A stretch of 64,000 nucleotides of DNA from Dactylosporangium aurantiacum (lineage in GTDB: Bacteria > Actinomycetota > Actinomycetes > Mycobacteriales > Micromonosporaceae). The position numbers and the translations under genes are program-made. The DNA is taken from assembly GCF_000716715.1 (NCBI RefSeq), contig NZ_JNYJ01000020.1:62001-126000 (forward strand), given 5' to 3'. Position 1 is the stretch's first letter. Each line of letters starts with the position of its first letter. Positions 1 to 7,989 of this stretch are shown here, one piece after another. Below the pieces are notes generated by a model that was not told the origin of the DNA, did not search any database, and saw only the letters and a program-made list of their open reading frames with translations.

Positions 1-42
1 AACGAGCCAGCCGCGCACCGGGCCGGTGACATCGAGCGCACC

Positions 43-116
43 AGTAGCGCCGAACCGCATCAGCGGCGCGGAACCGCATCATCTGCGCCGAACCATCAGC
101 GGCGCCGAACCGCAAC
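43..116. repeat. Degenerate 19-bp tandem repeat, about 4 copies
   Basis: Units start at 43, 62, 81 and 98 and share the core GCGCCGAACCGCATC with one or two changes per copy; the third copy is 17 bp. No coding frame is clearly associated with it. Confidence 0.6.
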
Positions 117-621
117 GGACGCTCGTCGGACCGATCGGTGGCCGAGCGGCTGTCCGGCACGGCATGGCAGCGCCCCGACCGGACCGGGATGGCGTGGTGC
201 GACAGGGCGATGGCGGCGGCTCCGGTTCTCGGGCGGATCGGCGTGGGTAAGCCGGAAGGTCCGGCTGCGGCGCCGCGGCCTTCGTGCGGAGTAGTTGCAG
301 CGTGCGGAGCCGCTTGTCCGGCCCAGCGGCCGCCGGGCACGGCAGCACCCAGCTGGCACGGGACGCCGGCAGGGAGACGGCTCCGCTTCAAGCAGGCAGC
401 AGTGCACCGCAGGCGGCGCGCTGCATTACCGGCGAGGTACAAGGGCAGCAGCAAGCCGAGGGCGCCCGGCGCACAAGCCGGCGCCGGCACGGCCCCCATT
501 CCCGTCCGCGTGGCACCGTTGGCTGTCGAGGTCGCGAGTTTGGAGGTTCGACCACGGCGCTGCGAGCTGCGGGGAGACGAAGGGCAGCTCGTCTCGGCGA
601 TCGGGCCTCGCAAGCTCCGCT

Positions 622-672
622 GTGGTCACGAGGCCGTCGTGGTCACGAGGCCGTCGTGGTCACGAGGTCGTC
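622..672. repeat. 17-bp tandem repeat, 3 copies
   Basis: GTGGTCACGAGGCCGTC occurs at 622-638 and 639-655 exactly, and at 656-672 with one C-to-T change. 17 is not a multiple of 3, so the repeat would shift a reading frame, which argues against coding origin. Confidence 0.85.
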
Positions 673-732
673 TCGCGCGGAAAACCGCGGTCACCGATGG
701 ATCGCCGCGCTCGCCAATGATTACCGCGGTCC

Positions 733-822
733 CCGAATCGCCGGATTCACCCGAATAGCCGGATTCGCCCGAGTAACAGCGTTCGCATACATCGCCGCAT
801 TCGCCGGAAATAGCCGCGCTTA
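733..822. repeat. 18-bp degenerate tandem repeat, 5 copies
   Basis: Units begin at 733, 751, 769, 787 and 805, for example CCGAATAGCCGGATTCGC. Read on the plus strand they give a hexapeptide pattern close to RIAGFA. The array abuts and slightly overlaps the 3' end of the tetR gene and is less GC-rich than its surroundings. It could be a decayed repeat-protein end or a transcription-termination region. Confidence 0.7.
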
Positions 823-1422
823 CTCAGGATCGGCGCTCTCAGCGAGGATCAAGGACAGGCCCGCGTCGAAGATGTCGGTAGCGGTCAGGCCCAGCCGGCG
901 GCCCTCGTGCATGACGCGGGCCACCGTCGGATAGGCAACAGCGAACTCCTCCGCAGCCTCGGCCCCGGCGGAGTCCTGCTCCTCGATGACGTGGCCGAAC
1001 GTGTAGTGGACGGCCGTGTACACGATCGTGGCCGCCCGGGCCAGCGGCAGACCGCCGTCCTCCAGCGCGCGCAGCCCGTACTCGGGAATGCGGGCCAGCG
1101 TCGGTGTGCGCACCGGCCGGGCGCCGGCCACGACGCGGGCGCCGTCCGGGTACGCGAGCATGGCCCGGCGCAGGCGGTGCAGCACCGAGCGGAGCCACGG
1201 CCGGCCGGCCTGGCCCGCCGGCATCGGGGCGAGGTCGCCCAGCTCCTGACGCAGCATCGCCTCGGCCATGGCTTCGAGCAGCTCGCGCTTGTCCTTGAAC
1301 CGCCAGTAGATGGCCGGGGCCTTGACCCGCAGGTTGGTGGTGAGCTGGCGGAAGGTCACGCCGGGGAGGCCGTCCTGCTTCAGCAGTGCGAGGCCCTGGC
1401 TGACGATCGTCTCCGCGTCCAT
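820..1422 (-). CDS. TetR/AcrR-family transcriptional repressor
   Basis: A roughly 200-residue regulator with an N-terminal TetR helix-turn-helix (about residues 5-50; the core reads VTFRQLTTNLRVKAPAIYWR) and a C-terminal helical ligand-binding region resembling the TetR_C type. ATG 1422 is chosen because an AGGGTGG-like SD lies 5-11 nt upstream; GTG 1431 is an alternative giving three more residues. It is divergent from the SnoaL-like gene at 1488, and the short gap holds a long inverted repeat. The likely role is control of itself and of that neighbour in response to a small molecule (inference). Confidence 0.9.
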   Translation of the reverse strand: MDAETIVSQGLALLKQDGLPGVTFRQLTTNLRVKAPAIYWRFKDKRELLEAMAEAMLRQELGDLAPMPAGQAGRPWLRSVLHRLRRAMLAYPDGARVVAGARPVRTPTLARIPEYGLRALEDGGLPLARAATIVYTAVHYTFGHVIEEQDSAGAEAAEEFAVAYPTVARVMHEGRRLGLTATDIFDAGLSLILAESADPE

Positions 1423-1432
1423 GGACGCCACC

Positions 1433-1475
1433 CTATAACCCTGTTACATTCGAGCGCAGTGTAATGACGTTATAG
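1433..1475. promoter_or_regulatory. Probable TetR operator between divergent genes
   Basis: The left arm CTATAACCCTGTTACA (1433-1448) and right arm TGTAATGACGTTATAG (1460-1475) are inverted repeats matching at 12 of 16 positions around a centre near 1454. The AT-rich arms stand out in this GC-rich DNA. The position between tetR and the gene it faces is typical of an autoregulatory operator. Confidence 0.75.
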
Positions 1476-1487
1476 AGAGGTGGCGGC

Positions 1488-1886
1488 ATGGAGCAGGCGC
1501 TCGTGGACGGGATGTGGGCGTACCTCAACGCCGGGTCGGCGATGGATGTGGACGCGCTCGACCGGCTGTACGACCCAGACTTCGAAAACGTCCGGGTCGA
1601 CCGGGAAGGGCGGACGGTCACGCTCACCAAGGACCAGTTCATGGCCCGTTTCCGGGCGCTGCGGGAGCAGGGACGGCGTATCGGGGAGCCCGCCGACGAC
1701 GTGACGTTCCCGGCCACCACCGACCTCGGCGGCCAGGCAGCCGCGATCATGATGCGGCGGGTCAAGGACGGCGAGCCGGTGCTCTACGCGTTCATCTGGC
1801 GGATGGCGGACGGGCGGCCGACCACGATCCTGCGCGAGCTCACGTTCGACCGGGACGTCAGTGACCTGCTGCGGATGACCCGCTGA
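1488..1886 (+). CDS. SnoaL-like / NTF2-fold small protein
   Basis: A 132-residue protein with the length and pattern of the SnoaL-like/DUF4440 NTF2 fold: an N-terminal helix with the sequence AMDVDALDRLYDPDFENV, then alternating strands ending in a conserved-looking ILRELTF segment. These proteins bind or isomerise small hydrophobic compounds; no substrate can be assigned. The start is supported by GAGAGG about 7 nt upstream. It faces tetR, which probably represses it. Its 3' end overlaps the convergent GGDEF-EAL gene by 29 bp. Confidence 0.75.
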   Translation: MEQALVDGMWAYLNAGSAMDVDALDRLYDPDFENVRVDREGRTVTLTKDQFMARFRALREQGRRIGEPADDVTFPATTDLGGQAAAIMMRRVKDGEPVLYAFIWRMADGRPTTILRELTFDRDVSDLLRMTR

Positions 1887-3834
1887 GCAGCGGGCCGGCG
1901 AGCTGGCGGGACTGGGACAGCAGCCAGGTGGTCAGGTCGGCCGGCGGCATCGGGCGGGCGTAGTGGTACCCCTGCGCGATGTCGCAGCCGAGCTGCTGCA
2001 GCGCGGCGACGTGGGCGGCACCCTCCACGCCCTCGGCGACGACCGACATGCCGAGGTTGTGGCCGAGCTCGATCGCGCCGCGGACCAGCACGGCGTCCTC
2101 CGGGTCGTCGTCCATGTGCATGACGAAGGTCCGGTCGACCTTCAGCTCGTCGACGGGCAGGCTCTTCAGGTAGGCCATCGAGGAGTACCCGGTGCCGTAG
2201 TCGTCGATGGACAGCCGGACGCCGAGGCGGTGCAGGGCGGTGAGCGTGTCGGTGGCGAGGGCCGGGTTGGCCATGACCGCCGTCTCGGTCACCTCCAGGC
2301 GCAGCAGGTCGGCGGGCAGCCCGTGCTCGTGCAGCAGGCGCGTCACGTGGCCGACCAGGTCGGGGTCGAGCAGGCAGCGCGGTGACAGGTTGACCGCGAT
2401 CGGCACGAGCAGCCCCTCGTCGAGCCAGGCCCGGGCCTGCGCGATGGCCAGGCGCAGCACGTACAGAGTGAGCCGGGTGATCAGGCCGGTGGTCTCGGCG
2501 ACGGGCACGAACTCCGCCGGTGGGATCGCCCCGCGGGTCGGGTGCGACCAGCGCACGAGGGCCTCGGCGCCGGACAGCCGGCCGTCGTCGAGGCGGACCT
2601 TCGGCTGATAGTGCAGGGTGAGCTGGTCGGTGACGTCCAGGGCGCGCCGCAGGTCGCCGAGCAGCAGCAGGCGGTTGCCGTCCTCGGTGTGCATGGTCGG
2701 CCGGTACAGCGTCGCGCCGGTCTTGCTGTCCTTCGCCGCGTACATGGCGATGTCGGCACAGCGCAGCAGCGCCTCGGTGCCGGTGGCGTGCTCGGGTGCC
2801 ACGGCGATGCCGATGCTCACCTCCACGTCGACGGCGACGTCGGCGAGGGCGAAGGTGCGGTGCAGCTCGTTCTGCAGCCGGGCGGCGAGGCCGGCGGCGG
2901 CGTCGGCGGACGCGCCGGGCAGCAGCACCGCGAACTCGTCGCCGGACAGCCGCGCGACGACGTCGCCGGTCCGCAGCGCGCCGGTGGTGCGGGCCGCGAC
3001 CTGCCGCAGCAGCTCGTCGCCGTACTGGTGGCCGAGGGTGTCGTTGACCTCCTTGAACCGGTCCAGGTCCAGCAGCAGCACCGCGACGCCGCGGGCGCCG
3101 GCCTCGCCGAGCGCCCGTGTCGTGGACTCGGTGAACAGCGTGCGGTTCGGCAGGCCGGTCAGCGCGTCGTGCGACGCGTGATACTCCTGGTCGGCGGCGT
3201 GGCGCAGCAGCCGGCGCTGGTAGCCGCCGGCGATGGCGGCGAACACGACCAGCAGCACCAGGCCGACCCCGAACGCCGCGGTCGTGGCGGTGAAGACGAG
3301 ACCCTCGACGCGGTGCAGGTCCCGCATCGCCTGCGCCGCCTCCGCCGCGCTGGTCGCGGTGGCGTCGTGGACCAGTCCGCCGATCTCGTCGGCGGTCGCG
3401 TCGACCTCGGTGTCGTCGATGTGTACGACGGCCGCCAGGTCACCGCGGTCGACGGCGTCGAACAGCCGCGCCATGGCCCTCAGGTACGACGCCTGCAGCA
3501 CCCGCACCCGGGCGGCGAGGTGCCGGTCGGCGGCCGAACCGCGCAGCTCGACGTCGTGCAGCGCCACCTCGAGCGCGCCGGCCGCGCCGCGGTGCAGCTC
3601 GCGGGCCGCCTCGCCGGGCTCCAGGCGGTACTGCTGCTCGGCGATCTCCTCCAGGGCCACCGCGTCGTCGGCGAGGTCGTAGGCCTCGGCGAGGGCGGTG
3701 GCGGCGAGCGCGGTGTCGGCCGAGGCGCGGGTACGGGTGGTGCCGACGACACTGACGCCGGTCAGGCCGAGCAGCACGATGGCCAGGCCGAGCACGGCGC
3801 CGGTGCGCAGCAGTCGGGACGGTCGCGGCACCAC
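1858..3834 (-). CDS. Membrane GGDEF-EAL protein (c-di-GMP synthase/phosphodiesterase)
   Basis: A 658-residue protein. It has TM segments at about 10-32 and 180-203 flanking an extracellular helical sensor, then GGDEF (about 215-385) and EAL (about 390-650). The cyclase signature is SGDEF (297-301), a Gly-to-Ser variant, with an intact RxxD inhibitory site RTGD (288-291) at the usual spacing. The EAL half keeps EAL (424-426), VNLSPR, LRLEVTE, DDYGTG, the Lys in ELKVDR, and AEGVE, so phosphodiesterase activity is likely. Cyclase activity is possible but less certain because of the Ser. GTG 3831 is an equally good start, three nt downstream. Its extracellular ligand is unknown. Confidence 0.93.
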   Translation of the reverse strand: MVPRPSRLLRTGAVLGLAIVLLGLTGVSVVGTTRTRASADTALAATALAEAYDLADDAVALEEIAEQQYRLEPGEAARELHRGAAGALEVALHDVELRGSAADRHLAARVRVLQASYLRAMARLFDAVDRGDLAAVVHIDDTEVDATADEIGGLVHDATATSAAEAAQAMRDLHRVEGLVFTATTAAFGVGLVLLVVFAAIAGGYQRRLLRHAADQEYHASHDALTGLPNRTLFTESTTRALGEAGARGVAVLLLDLDRFKEVNDTLGHQYGDELLRQVAARTTGALRTGDVVARLSGDEFAVLLPGASADAAAGLAARLQNELHRTFALADVAVDVEVSIGIAVAPEHATGTEALLRCADIAMYAAKDSKTGATLYRPTMHTEDGNRLLLLGDLRRALDVTDQLTLHYQPKVRLDDGRLSGAEALVRWSHPTRGAIPPAEFVPVAETTGLITRLTLYVLRLAIAQARAWLDEGLLVPIAVNLSPRCLLDPDLVGHVTRLLHEHGLPADLLRLEVTETAVMANPALATDTLTALHRLGVRLSIDDYGTGYSSMAYLKSLPVDELKVDRTFVMHMDDDPEDAVLVRGAIELGHNLGMSVVAEGVEGAAHVAALQQLGCDIAQGYHYARPMPPADLTTWLLSQSRQLAGPLLSGSSAAGH

Positions 3835-3981
3835 AGGTCTCCTGTCCTCCCGACGGGCGGCTCCGCCGTCCGAAGCGCCGATCCTTCCATCGGCGCGGGG
3901 TGCCGCGACCTGACCGGTCCGGCCGGGAGCAGGCTGGTTGCAGCGCGGCGGACCGCCACGCGCGAGCCAGCTCGGGGGGTG

Positions 3982-5013
3982 CTACTGCATCGACAGGTGC
4001 ACGTGGTTGTAGTGGTCGCCGGCGGGGGTGCCGTCGCCGCCGTAGGACTTCCAGCCGCTGCTGGGCTGCCAGATGCGCTTGTACCAGATGACGTACTTGA
4101 CGCCGAGGTTCTTCGCGTTGGCCACGCACCAGGCGGCGAGGGCGTCGCCGTACTGCTGGTCGGCGCCGGTCGCCCGGGCGTCGACGAAGGTCTTGGCGTT
4201 GGCGGAGAAGTCGCAGGCCTTGCCCAGCGGGTGGTCACCGCCGCCGCCGCTGCGGTAGCAGGACGTGTAGTGGGTGTAACCGGCCTTGCGCGCCTCGTTG
4301 TACGCGTTGAGCATCCGCGGGCTGATGCAGCCCGAGGTGGTCGGGTCGTCCTCGGTGCAGCCCTGCTTGGCGTAGGACCCGTCGCTGTTGCGGCCGACCG
4401 GGTTGGTGGTGACCCTGCCGCCGCTCGGCGCGCCGGTGACGGCCGCGCCGCCGCCGGCCTTGCGCAGCGCGTCCTCGGCGGCCTTCTTGTTCGCCTCCAT
4501 GATCTTCAGCTGCGCCTGCTGGTTGGCGACGGCCGCGGCGAGGTCGGCCTGCTGCTGCTCCTGCTGGCGGCGGGTCGCCGCGAGCTCCCGCAGCTGTTTG
4601 TCGTCGCGGGACAGCATGTACTGCACCGTGGTCATGCCGTGGATGGCGGTGTCCGGGTCGTCGCTGGCGAGCAGCACGTTGGCCAGGCTGACCCGCCGCC
4701 CGCGGTAGGCGGCGCTGGCCACGGCGCCCGCGGACGCCTCCAGCTCGCCGAGGCGGGTCTTCGTCGCCGCGAGCTGCTCGGTGATCGCGGTCTGGTCGGC
4801 GACGGACTTGTCCAGGCGGCCCTTGGCGTCGTTGTACTCGGCGTTGGCCTTGTCGAGCGCCTGCCGGACGGTGAGATTCTGCCCGCCGTCCTCGCCCGGC
4901 TCCGCGGCCGCGGGGTCGGCGATCCCGGCCACCCCGAGCAGCAGGGAGACCACCATCAGCATCAGCAGCCCGCGCAGGTGCCGGGTCGGAGCAGTCAGCA
5001 TCGCGGCCAGCAT
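3982..5013 (-). CDS. Secreted coiled-coil protein with C-terminal M15-like (ARB_07466-type) domain
   Basis: About 343 residues. It has an N-terminal signal peptide (hydrophobic LLMLMVVSLLLGVAGIADPAAA), a long Gln/Ala-rich coiled coil (about 45-195), a Gly-rich linker, and a C-terminal domain with four Cys and His/Asp motifs (DHPLGKACDF, GDHYNHVHLSM). Those motifs recall the ARB_07466 family related to D,D-peptidase folds, so a peptidoglycan or surface role is likely. The coiled-coil plus peptidase-like layout resembles RipA/FtsX-partner hydrolases. The start is placed at ATG 5013, just before the signal peptide; ATG 5001 is also possible. Confidence 0.8.
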   Translation of the reverse strand: MLAAMLTAPTRHLRGLLMLMVVSLLLGVAGIADPAAAEPGEDGGQNLTVRQALDKANAEYNDAKGRLDKSVADQTAITEQLAATKTRLGELEASAGAVASAAYRGRRVSLANVLLASDDPDTAIHGMTTVQYMLSRDDKQLRELAATRRQQEQQQADLAAAVANQQAQLKIMEANKKAAEDALRKAGGGAAVTGAPSGGRVTTNPVGRNSDGSYAKQGCTEDDPTTSGCISPRMLNAYNEARKAGYTHYTSCYRSGGGGDHPLGKACDFSANAKTFVDARATGADQQYGDALAAWCVANAKNLGVKYVIWYKRIWQPSSGWKSYGGDGTPAGDHYNHVHLSMQ

Positions 5014-5161
5014 ATCCAAGGACCCGCGAACCGCCAGTCGCCATAAAACTGCTGAAACGCCGTCAATACCGCGCATCTCAGGCGCCTTCCCGGCCGTCAT
5101 CCAGGTGGTCCCGGCGGGGTAATCTCACGGCAAGCAACGGGGCGGCGCAGGGAGAGCAATC

Positions 5162-5716
5162 GTGCACTGGGGGCCGGTCGCGCGAGCCGTGTGGCCGCCG
5201 CGCCCCGGACGGTCGCTGTCCGTCCTGCTGCTGGCACTCGTGGTGAGCTGGCTGGCCGTCGGCGGCCCGGTGCGCACCGTCCATGACGCGAGCGCCGCGC
5301 AGCGCCCGGCCGGCAGCGGACAGCCCGGCAAGACCGCGCAGACCGGCGGGACGGCACAGACCGGCGGGACGGCGCAGACCGGCGGCAGCGCACACAGCGG
5401 CGAGACCGGGCAGACCGGCAGGACCGCACACAGCGGCGGAGCCGGGCAGACCGGCGGGACCGTGCAGACCGGTGCGGCCGGCGAGACCGGGACGGCCGCC
5501 TGCGCGTTCATCGGCAGCCCGGGCGGCCCCACGCGCTGCGACCACCGCGGCGACCACGCCGCCGCGGGCCGGCTGCACCCGTCGGGCCTCGGCCAGGACG
5601 ACACCGGCGCCGGCTACCCGGCCGACGGTCCCGCGGCCACGCCCGGGCACCGGTCCGCCACCGCCGGCCCCCCGTCGCGCCCGTCGCTGGCGCAGCTGCA
5701 GGTCTGGCGGCGCTGA
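5162..5716 (+). CDS. Small exported or anchored protein with hexapeptide repeats
   Basis: 184 residues. It has an N-terminal hydrophobic segment (about 18-35), then about nine imperfect hexapeptides of the TAQTGG type (residues 58-111), a CAFIGSP...RCD segment with two Cys, and a Pro/Gly-rich tail. GTG 5162 has a good SD (AGGGAG, 7 nt upstream). I do not recognise a family. The DNA repeat unit is 18 bp. The opposite strand is also open because of the repeat, but it lacks a signal peptide and an SD. Confidence 0.55.
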   Translation: MHWGPVARAVWPPRPGRSLSVLLLALVVSWLAVGGPVRTVHDASAAQRPAGSGQPGKTAQTGGTAQTGGTAQTGGSAHSGETGQTGRTAHSGGAGQTGGTVQTGAAGETGTAACAFIGSPGGPTRCDHRGDHAAAGRLHPSGLGQDDTGAGYPADGPAATPGHRSATAGPPSRPSLAQLQVWRR

Positions 5717-5733
5717 GGAGCGACACGCCCGCC

Positions 5734-5854
5734 GTGCAACCTCAGCCGCGCCCGCGGCGTCCCCCGTACGACCTCAGCCGCGCACGGCGTCCCCCGGAAG
5801 ACCGCAGCGGCGCCACCCGTACGACCTCAGCGGCGCCCCGAGCGGCGCCACCCC
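5734..5854. repeat. Degenerate direct repeat upstream of the L,D-transpeptidase gene
   Basis: The core GTACGACCTCAGC followed by a GC-rich spacer and CCCCC or GCCACC recurs at about 5734, 5766 and 5819, with a weaker copy at 5796. It fills most of the 189-bp gap between the repeat protein and the transpeptidase gene. Possible regulatory or replication-slippage sequence. Confidence 0.5.
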
Positions 5855-5905
5855 GCACCGACCCGACCAGCCTCGCCGGGCCCACCCCGGCGACCACAGA
5901 CCCGG

Positions 5906-7213
5906 ATGGCGAACACCTCGATGACCGACACACCACCTTCGCGCACGCCCGTCCGCCGCCGCGTGCGGCCGGCCGTCGCCCTGACCGTCGCGGCGGCGCT
6001 GCTGCTGACGGCCTGCACCGACAAACCCGCGGCCAAGGACCCCGGCGCGGCCCAGGGCACACCGACGGCGAGCCCGGCCGCGCCGGCGCTGCCGGTGGAG
6101 CTCGCGATCAGCAGCCCCGCCAACGGCGCGGCGAACGTGCCGACCGCCCTGGACCTCGGCTACACCGCCACCAACGCCGCCGACGTGACGGTCAAGCTGA
6201 CCGACGCGGCCGGGGCGGAGGTCGCCGGGGCGGCCCGCGCCGACGGCAAGGGCTGGCAGCCGGCGGCGCAGCTGAAGTACTCGACGAAGTACACCGCCAC
6301 CGTCACCGCCACGGCGACCGACGGCAAGCCGACGACGGCGACCACGACCTTCACCACCATGGCCAAGCCCGGCAAGCTCGGCAAGGTCACCAGCATCATC
6401 AACGACAAGCAGGTCGTCGGCGTCGGCATGCCGGTGATCATCACGTTCGGCGTCGACGTGGCCAAGGAGCAGCGCGCCGCGGTGCAGCAGCGCATCCAGG
6501 TGACCAGCGACCCGCCGCAGGAGGGCGCGTTCAACTGGTTCACCGGCAAGGAGCTGCACTTCCGGCCGAAGGAGTACTGGCAGCCGGGCACCAAGCTGAC
6601 CGTCAACGCCCGCACCGGCGGCACGAACCTGGACGGCAAGTGGTGGGGCGAGCGCGACGTCGCCTTCACCGCCACCGTCGGGCCGAAGTTCGTGATGGAG
6701 GTCGACAACGCGACCAAGCAGATGACCGTCACCCAGGACGGCCAGCTGCTGCGCACCATCCCGGTCAGCCTGGGCCGGCCGAAGAACCCGTCGGCCAGCG
6801 GCAACTTCATCATCATGATCAAGAACGAGTGGGAGTGGTTCGACTCGTCCACCTACGGCGTCCCGGCCGACTCGGACGCCGGCTACCGCACGAAGGTGTA
6901 CTGGCCGCAGCGCCTCACCTGGGACGGGGAGTACATCCACTCGGCCCCGTGGTCGGAGGGTGACCAGGGCAAGCGCAACGTGTCCCACGGCTGCACCAAC
7001 ATCTCCGCCGCCCACGCCGAGTGGCTGTGGAAGCAGACCCGCATCGGTGACCCGGTCATCATCAAGGGCACCGAGGAGCAGGTGAAGTGGGGCAACGGCT
7101 GGACCGACTGGTCGACCAGCTGGGATCAGTACGTGAAGGGCAGCGCGGTGCCGTACGTCCCGGCCACCACGTCGGCGTCCGCGTCACCGTCGCCGTCGCC
7201 GTCGGCGAGCTGA
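5906..7213 (+). CDS. L,D-transpeptidase lipoprotein (Ig-like domains plus YkuD)
   Basis: 435 residues. A lipobox ending LLTAC places the lipidated Cys at about 37. Two Ig-like domains follow (about 65-155 and 160-258), then a YkuD catalytic domain (about 260-390). The catalytic motif is SHGCTN with Cys 363, and the upstream His is in YIHSAPW (about 345). A Ser/Pro/Ala tail ends the protein. This is the domain order of mycobacterial Ldt enzymes that make 3-3 peptidoglycan cross-links, acting outside the membrane. ATG 5921 is an alternative start. Confidence 0.93.
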   Translation: MANTSMTDTPPSRTPVRRRVRPAVALTVAAALLLTACTDKPAAKDPGAAQGTPTASPAAPALPVELAISSPANGAANVPTALDLGYTATNAADVTVKLTDAAGAEVAGAARADGKGWQPAAQLKYSTKYTATVTATATDGKPTTATTTFTTMAKPGKLGKVTSIINDKQVVGVGMPVIITFGVDVAKEQRAAVQQRIQVTSDPPQEGAFNWFTGKELHFRPKEYWQPGTKLTVNARTGGTNLDGKWWGERDVAFTATVGPKFVMEVDNATKQMTVTQDGQLLRTIPVSLGRPKNPSASGNFIIMIKNEWEWFDSSTYGVPADSDAGYRTKVYWPQRLTWDGEYIHSAPWSEGDQGKRNVSHGCTNISAAHAEWLWKQTRIGDPVIIKGTEEQVKWGNGWTDWSTSWDQYVKGSAVPYVPATTSASASPSPSPSAS

Positions 7214-7221
7214 ACCCTGAC

Positions 7222-7262
7222 GGTGCGGCGCCGGCCCTCACCGGGCGGGCCGGTGCCGCACC
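7222..7262. terminator. Bidirectional hairpin terminator
   Basis: A 16-bp stem (7222-7237 with 7247-7262, one G-T wobble) and a 9-nt loop sit in the 56-bp gap between the convergent L,D-transpeptidase and mgtC-like genes. No U tract, as usual for GC-rich actinomycetes. Confidence 0.8.
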
Positions 7263-7269
7263 GGCGGCG

Positions 7270-7899
7270 TCACCGGGCGATCTCGACGCCCTGCACACCG
7301 TCCAGCAGGCGCAGGGTCTCCGCGATCGCCGGCAGTGAGGTGCTGTTGTCGCCGCGGGCGGTCAGCACGATCGACTGGTCGTGCCCTGCGTAGTCGACGC
7401 GCAGCACGTGCGCGCCCGGCATGGCCTCGAGGGCTTCCCGCTCGACCACGTCGAGCGGGAAGTCGGGGGCCAGGGTCAGCGTCACCTGGATGCGGTGCCG
7501 GTCCGGCAGCCAGTTGGCCTCGGCGACCTTGAACAGCCACAGCGCGCCGAGCGCGATGACGGTGACGGCGCCGGCCGCCCAGAACAGCCGCAGCCCCGTC
7601 GCCAGGCCGATCGCGGCGGTGACCCACAGCGACGCGGCGGTGGTCAGGCCGCTGATGTTCACGCCCTCCTTGAAGATGGCGCCGGCGCCGAGGAACCCGA
7701 TGCCGGTGACGACCTGCGCGGCGATGCGGGTCGGGTCGGTGCCGACCTCCTTGCCGGCGATGGTGAACAGGGCCGCGCCGGCGGCGACGAGCATGTGGGT
7801 GCGCAGGCCGGCCGGCTGGGCGCCGATCTCCCGCTCCAGGCCGATGACGGCGCCGAGGAAGATGGCGATCAGCAGGGTGGGGATGACGGTCCAGTCCAT
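7270..7899 (-). CDS. MgtC/SapB family membrane protein
   Basis: 209 residues. The N-terminal half has four to five TM helices with the family signatures GLEREIGAQPAGLRTHMLV and VVTGIGFLGAGAIFKEG. The C-terminal half (about 130-209) is an ACT-like cytoplasmic domain. MgtC proteins support growth in low Mg2+ and modulate ATP synthase in other bacteria. ATG 7899 is chosen because the first TM helix begins just after it; the far longer open frame upstream is antisense to the M20 gene and not coding. Confidence 0.9.
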   Translation of the reverse strand: MDWTVIPTLLIAIFLGAVIGLEREIGAQPAGLRTHMLVAAGAALFTIAGKEVGTDPTRIAAQVVTGIGFLGAGAIFKEGVNISGLTTAASLWVTAAIGLATGLRLFWAAGAVTVIALGALWLFKVAEANWLPDRHRIQVTLTLAPDFPLDVVEREALEAMPGAHVLRVDYAGHDQSIVLTARGDNSTSLPAIAETLRLLDGVQGVEIAR

Positions 7900-7977
7900 C
7901 GCAAACTCATACCGTCCGGCGGCCGGTCCCGCCAGTCGTGGAAAGCGCGGACGCCGCACGGTGCCGGGCGCCTCGCG

Positions 7978-7983
7978 TACGGT
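7978..7983 (+). promoter_or_regulatory. -10 box of a leaderless start
   Basis: TACGGT followed by 6 nt and the ATG at 7990. There is no SD, so the transcript probably begins at or next to the start codon. Confidence 0.6.
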
Positions 7984-7989
7984 GGCGGG

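Larger units (their letters stand above)
1..819. other. Non-coding stretch with several repeat families
   Basis: No open frame here has an SD, a recognisable domain or consistent actinobacterial codon bias. The frames that exist are short, overlap one another on both strands and consist of repetitive Arg/Ala/Pro text. The stretch carries three separate degenerate tandem repeats (listed individually) and ends at the 3' end of the tetR gene. The last part, from about 670, is less GC-rich than the rest of the window. It may be a degraded gene or an intergenic repeat region; I cannot tell which. Confidence 0.5.

Noticed and set aside
622..822. Possible CRISPR array in the tandem repeats
   Set aside because: Units are directly adjacent with no unique spacers of constant length, only 17-18 bp long, and there are no cas genes.
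5014..5161. Possible c-di-AMP (ydaO-type) riboswitch upstream of the secreted coiled-coil gene
   Set aside because: Such riboswitches precede wall hydrolases in actinomycetes, but I could not find the conserved core, and the leader is too short. A TTGACG -35-like box is present but no convincing -10 at correct spacing.
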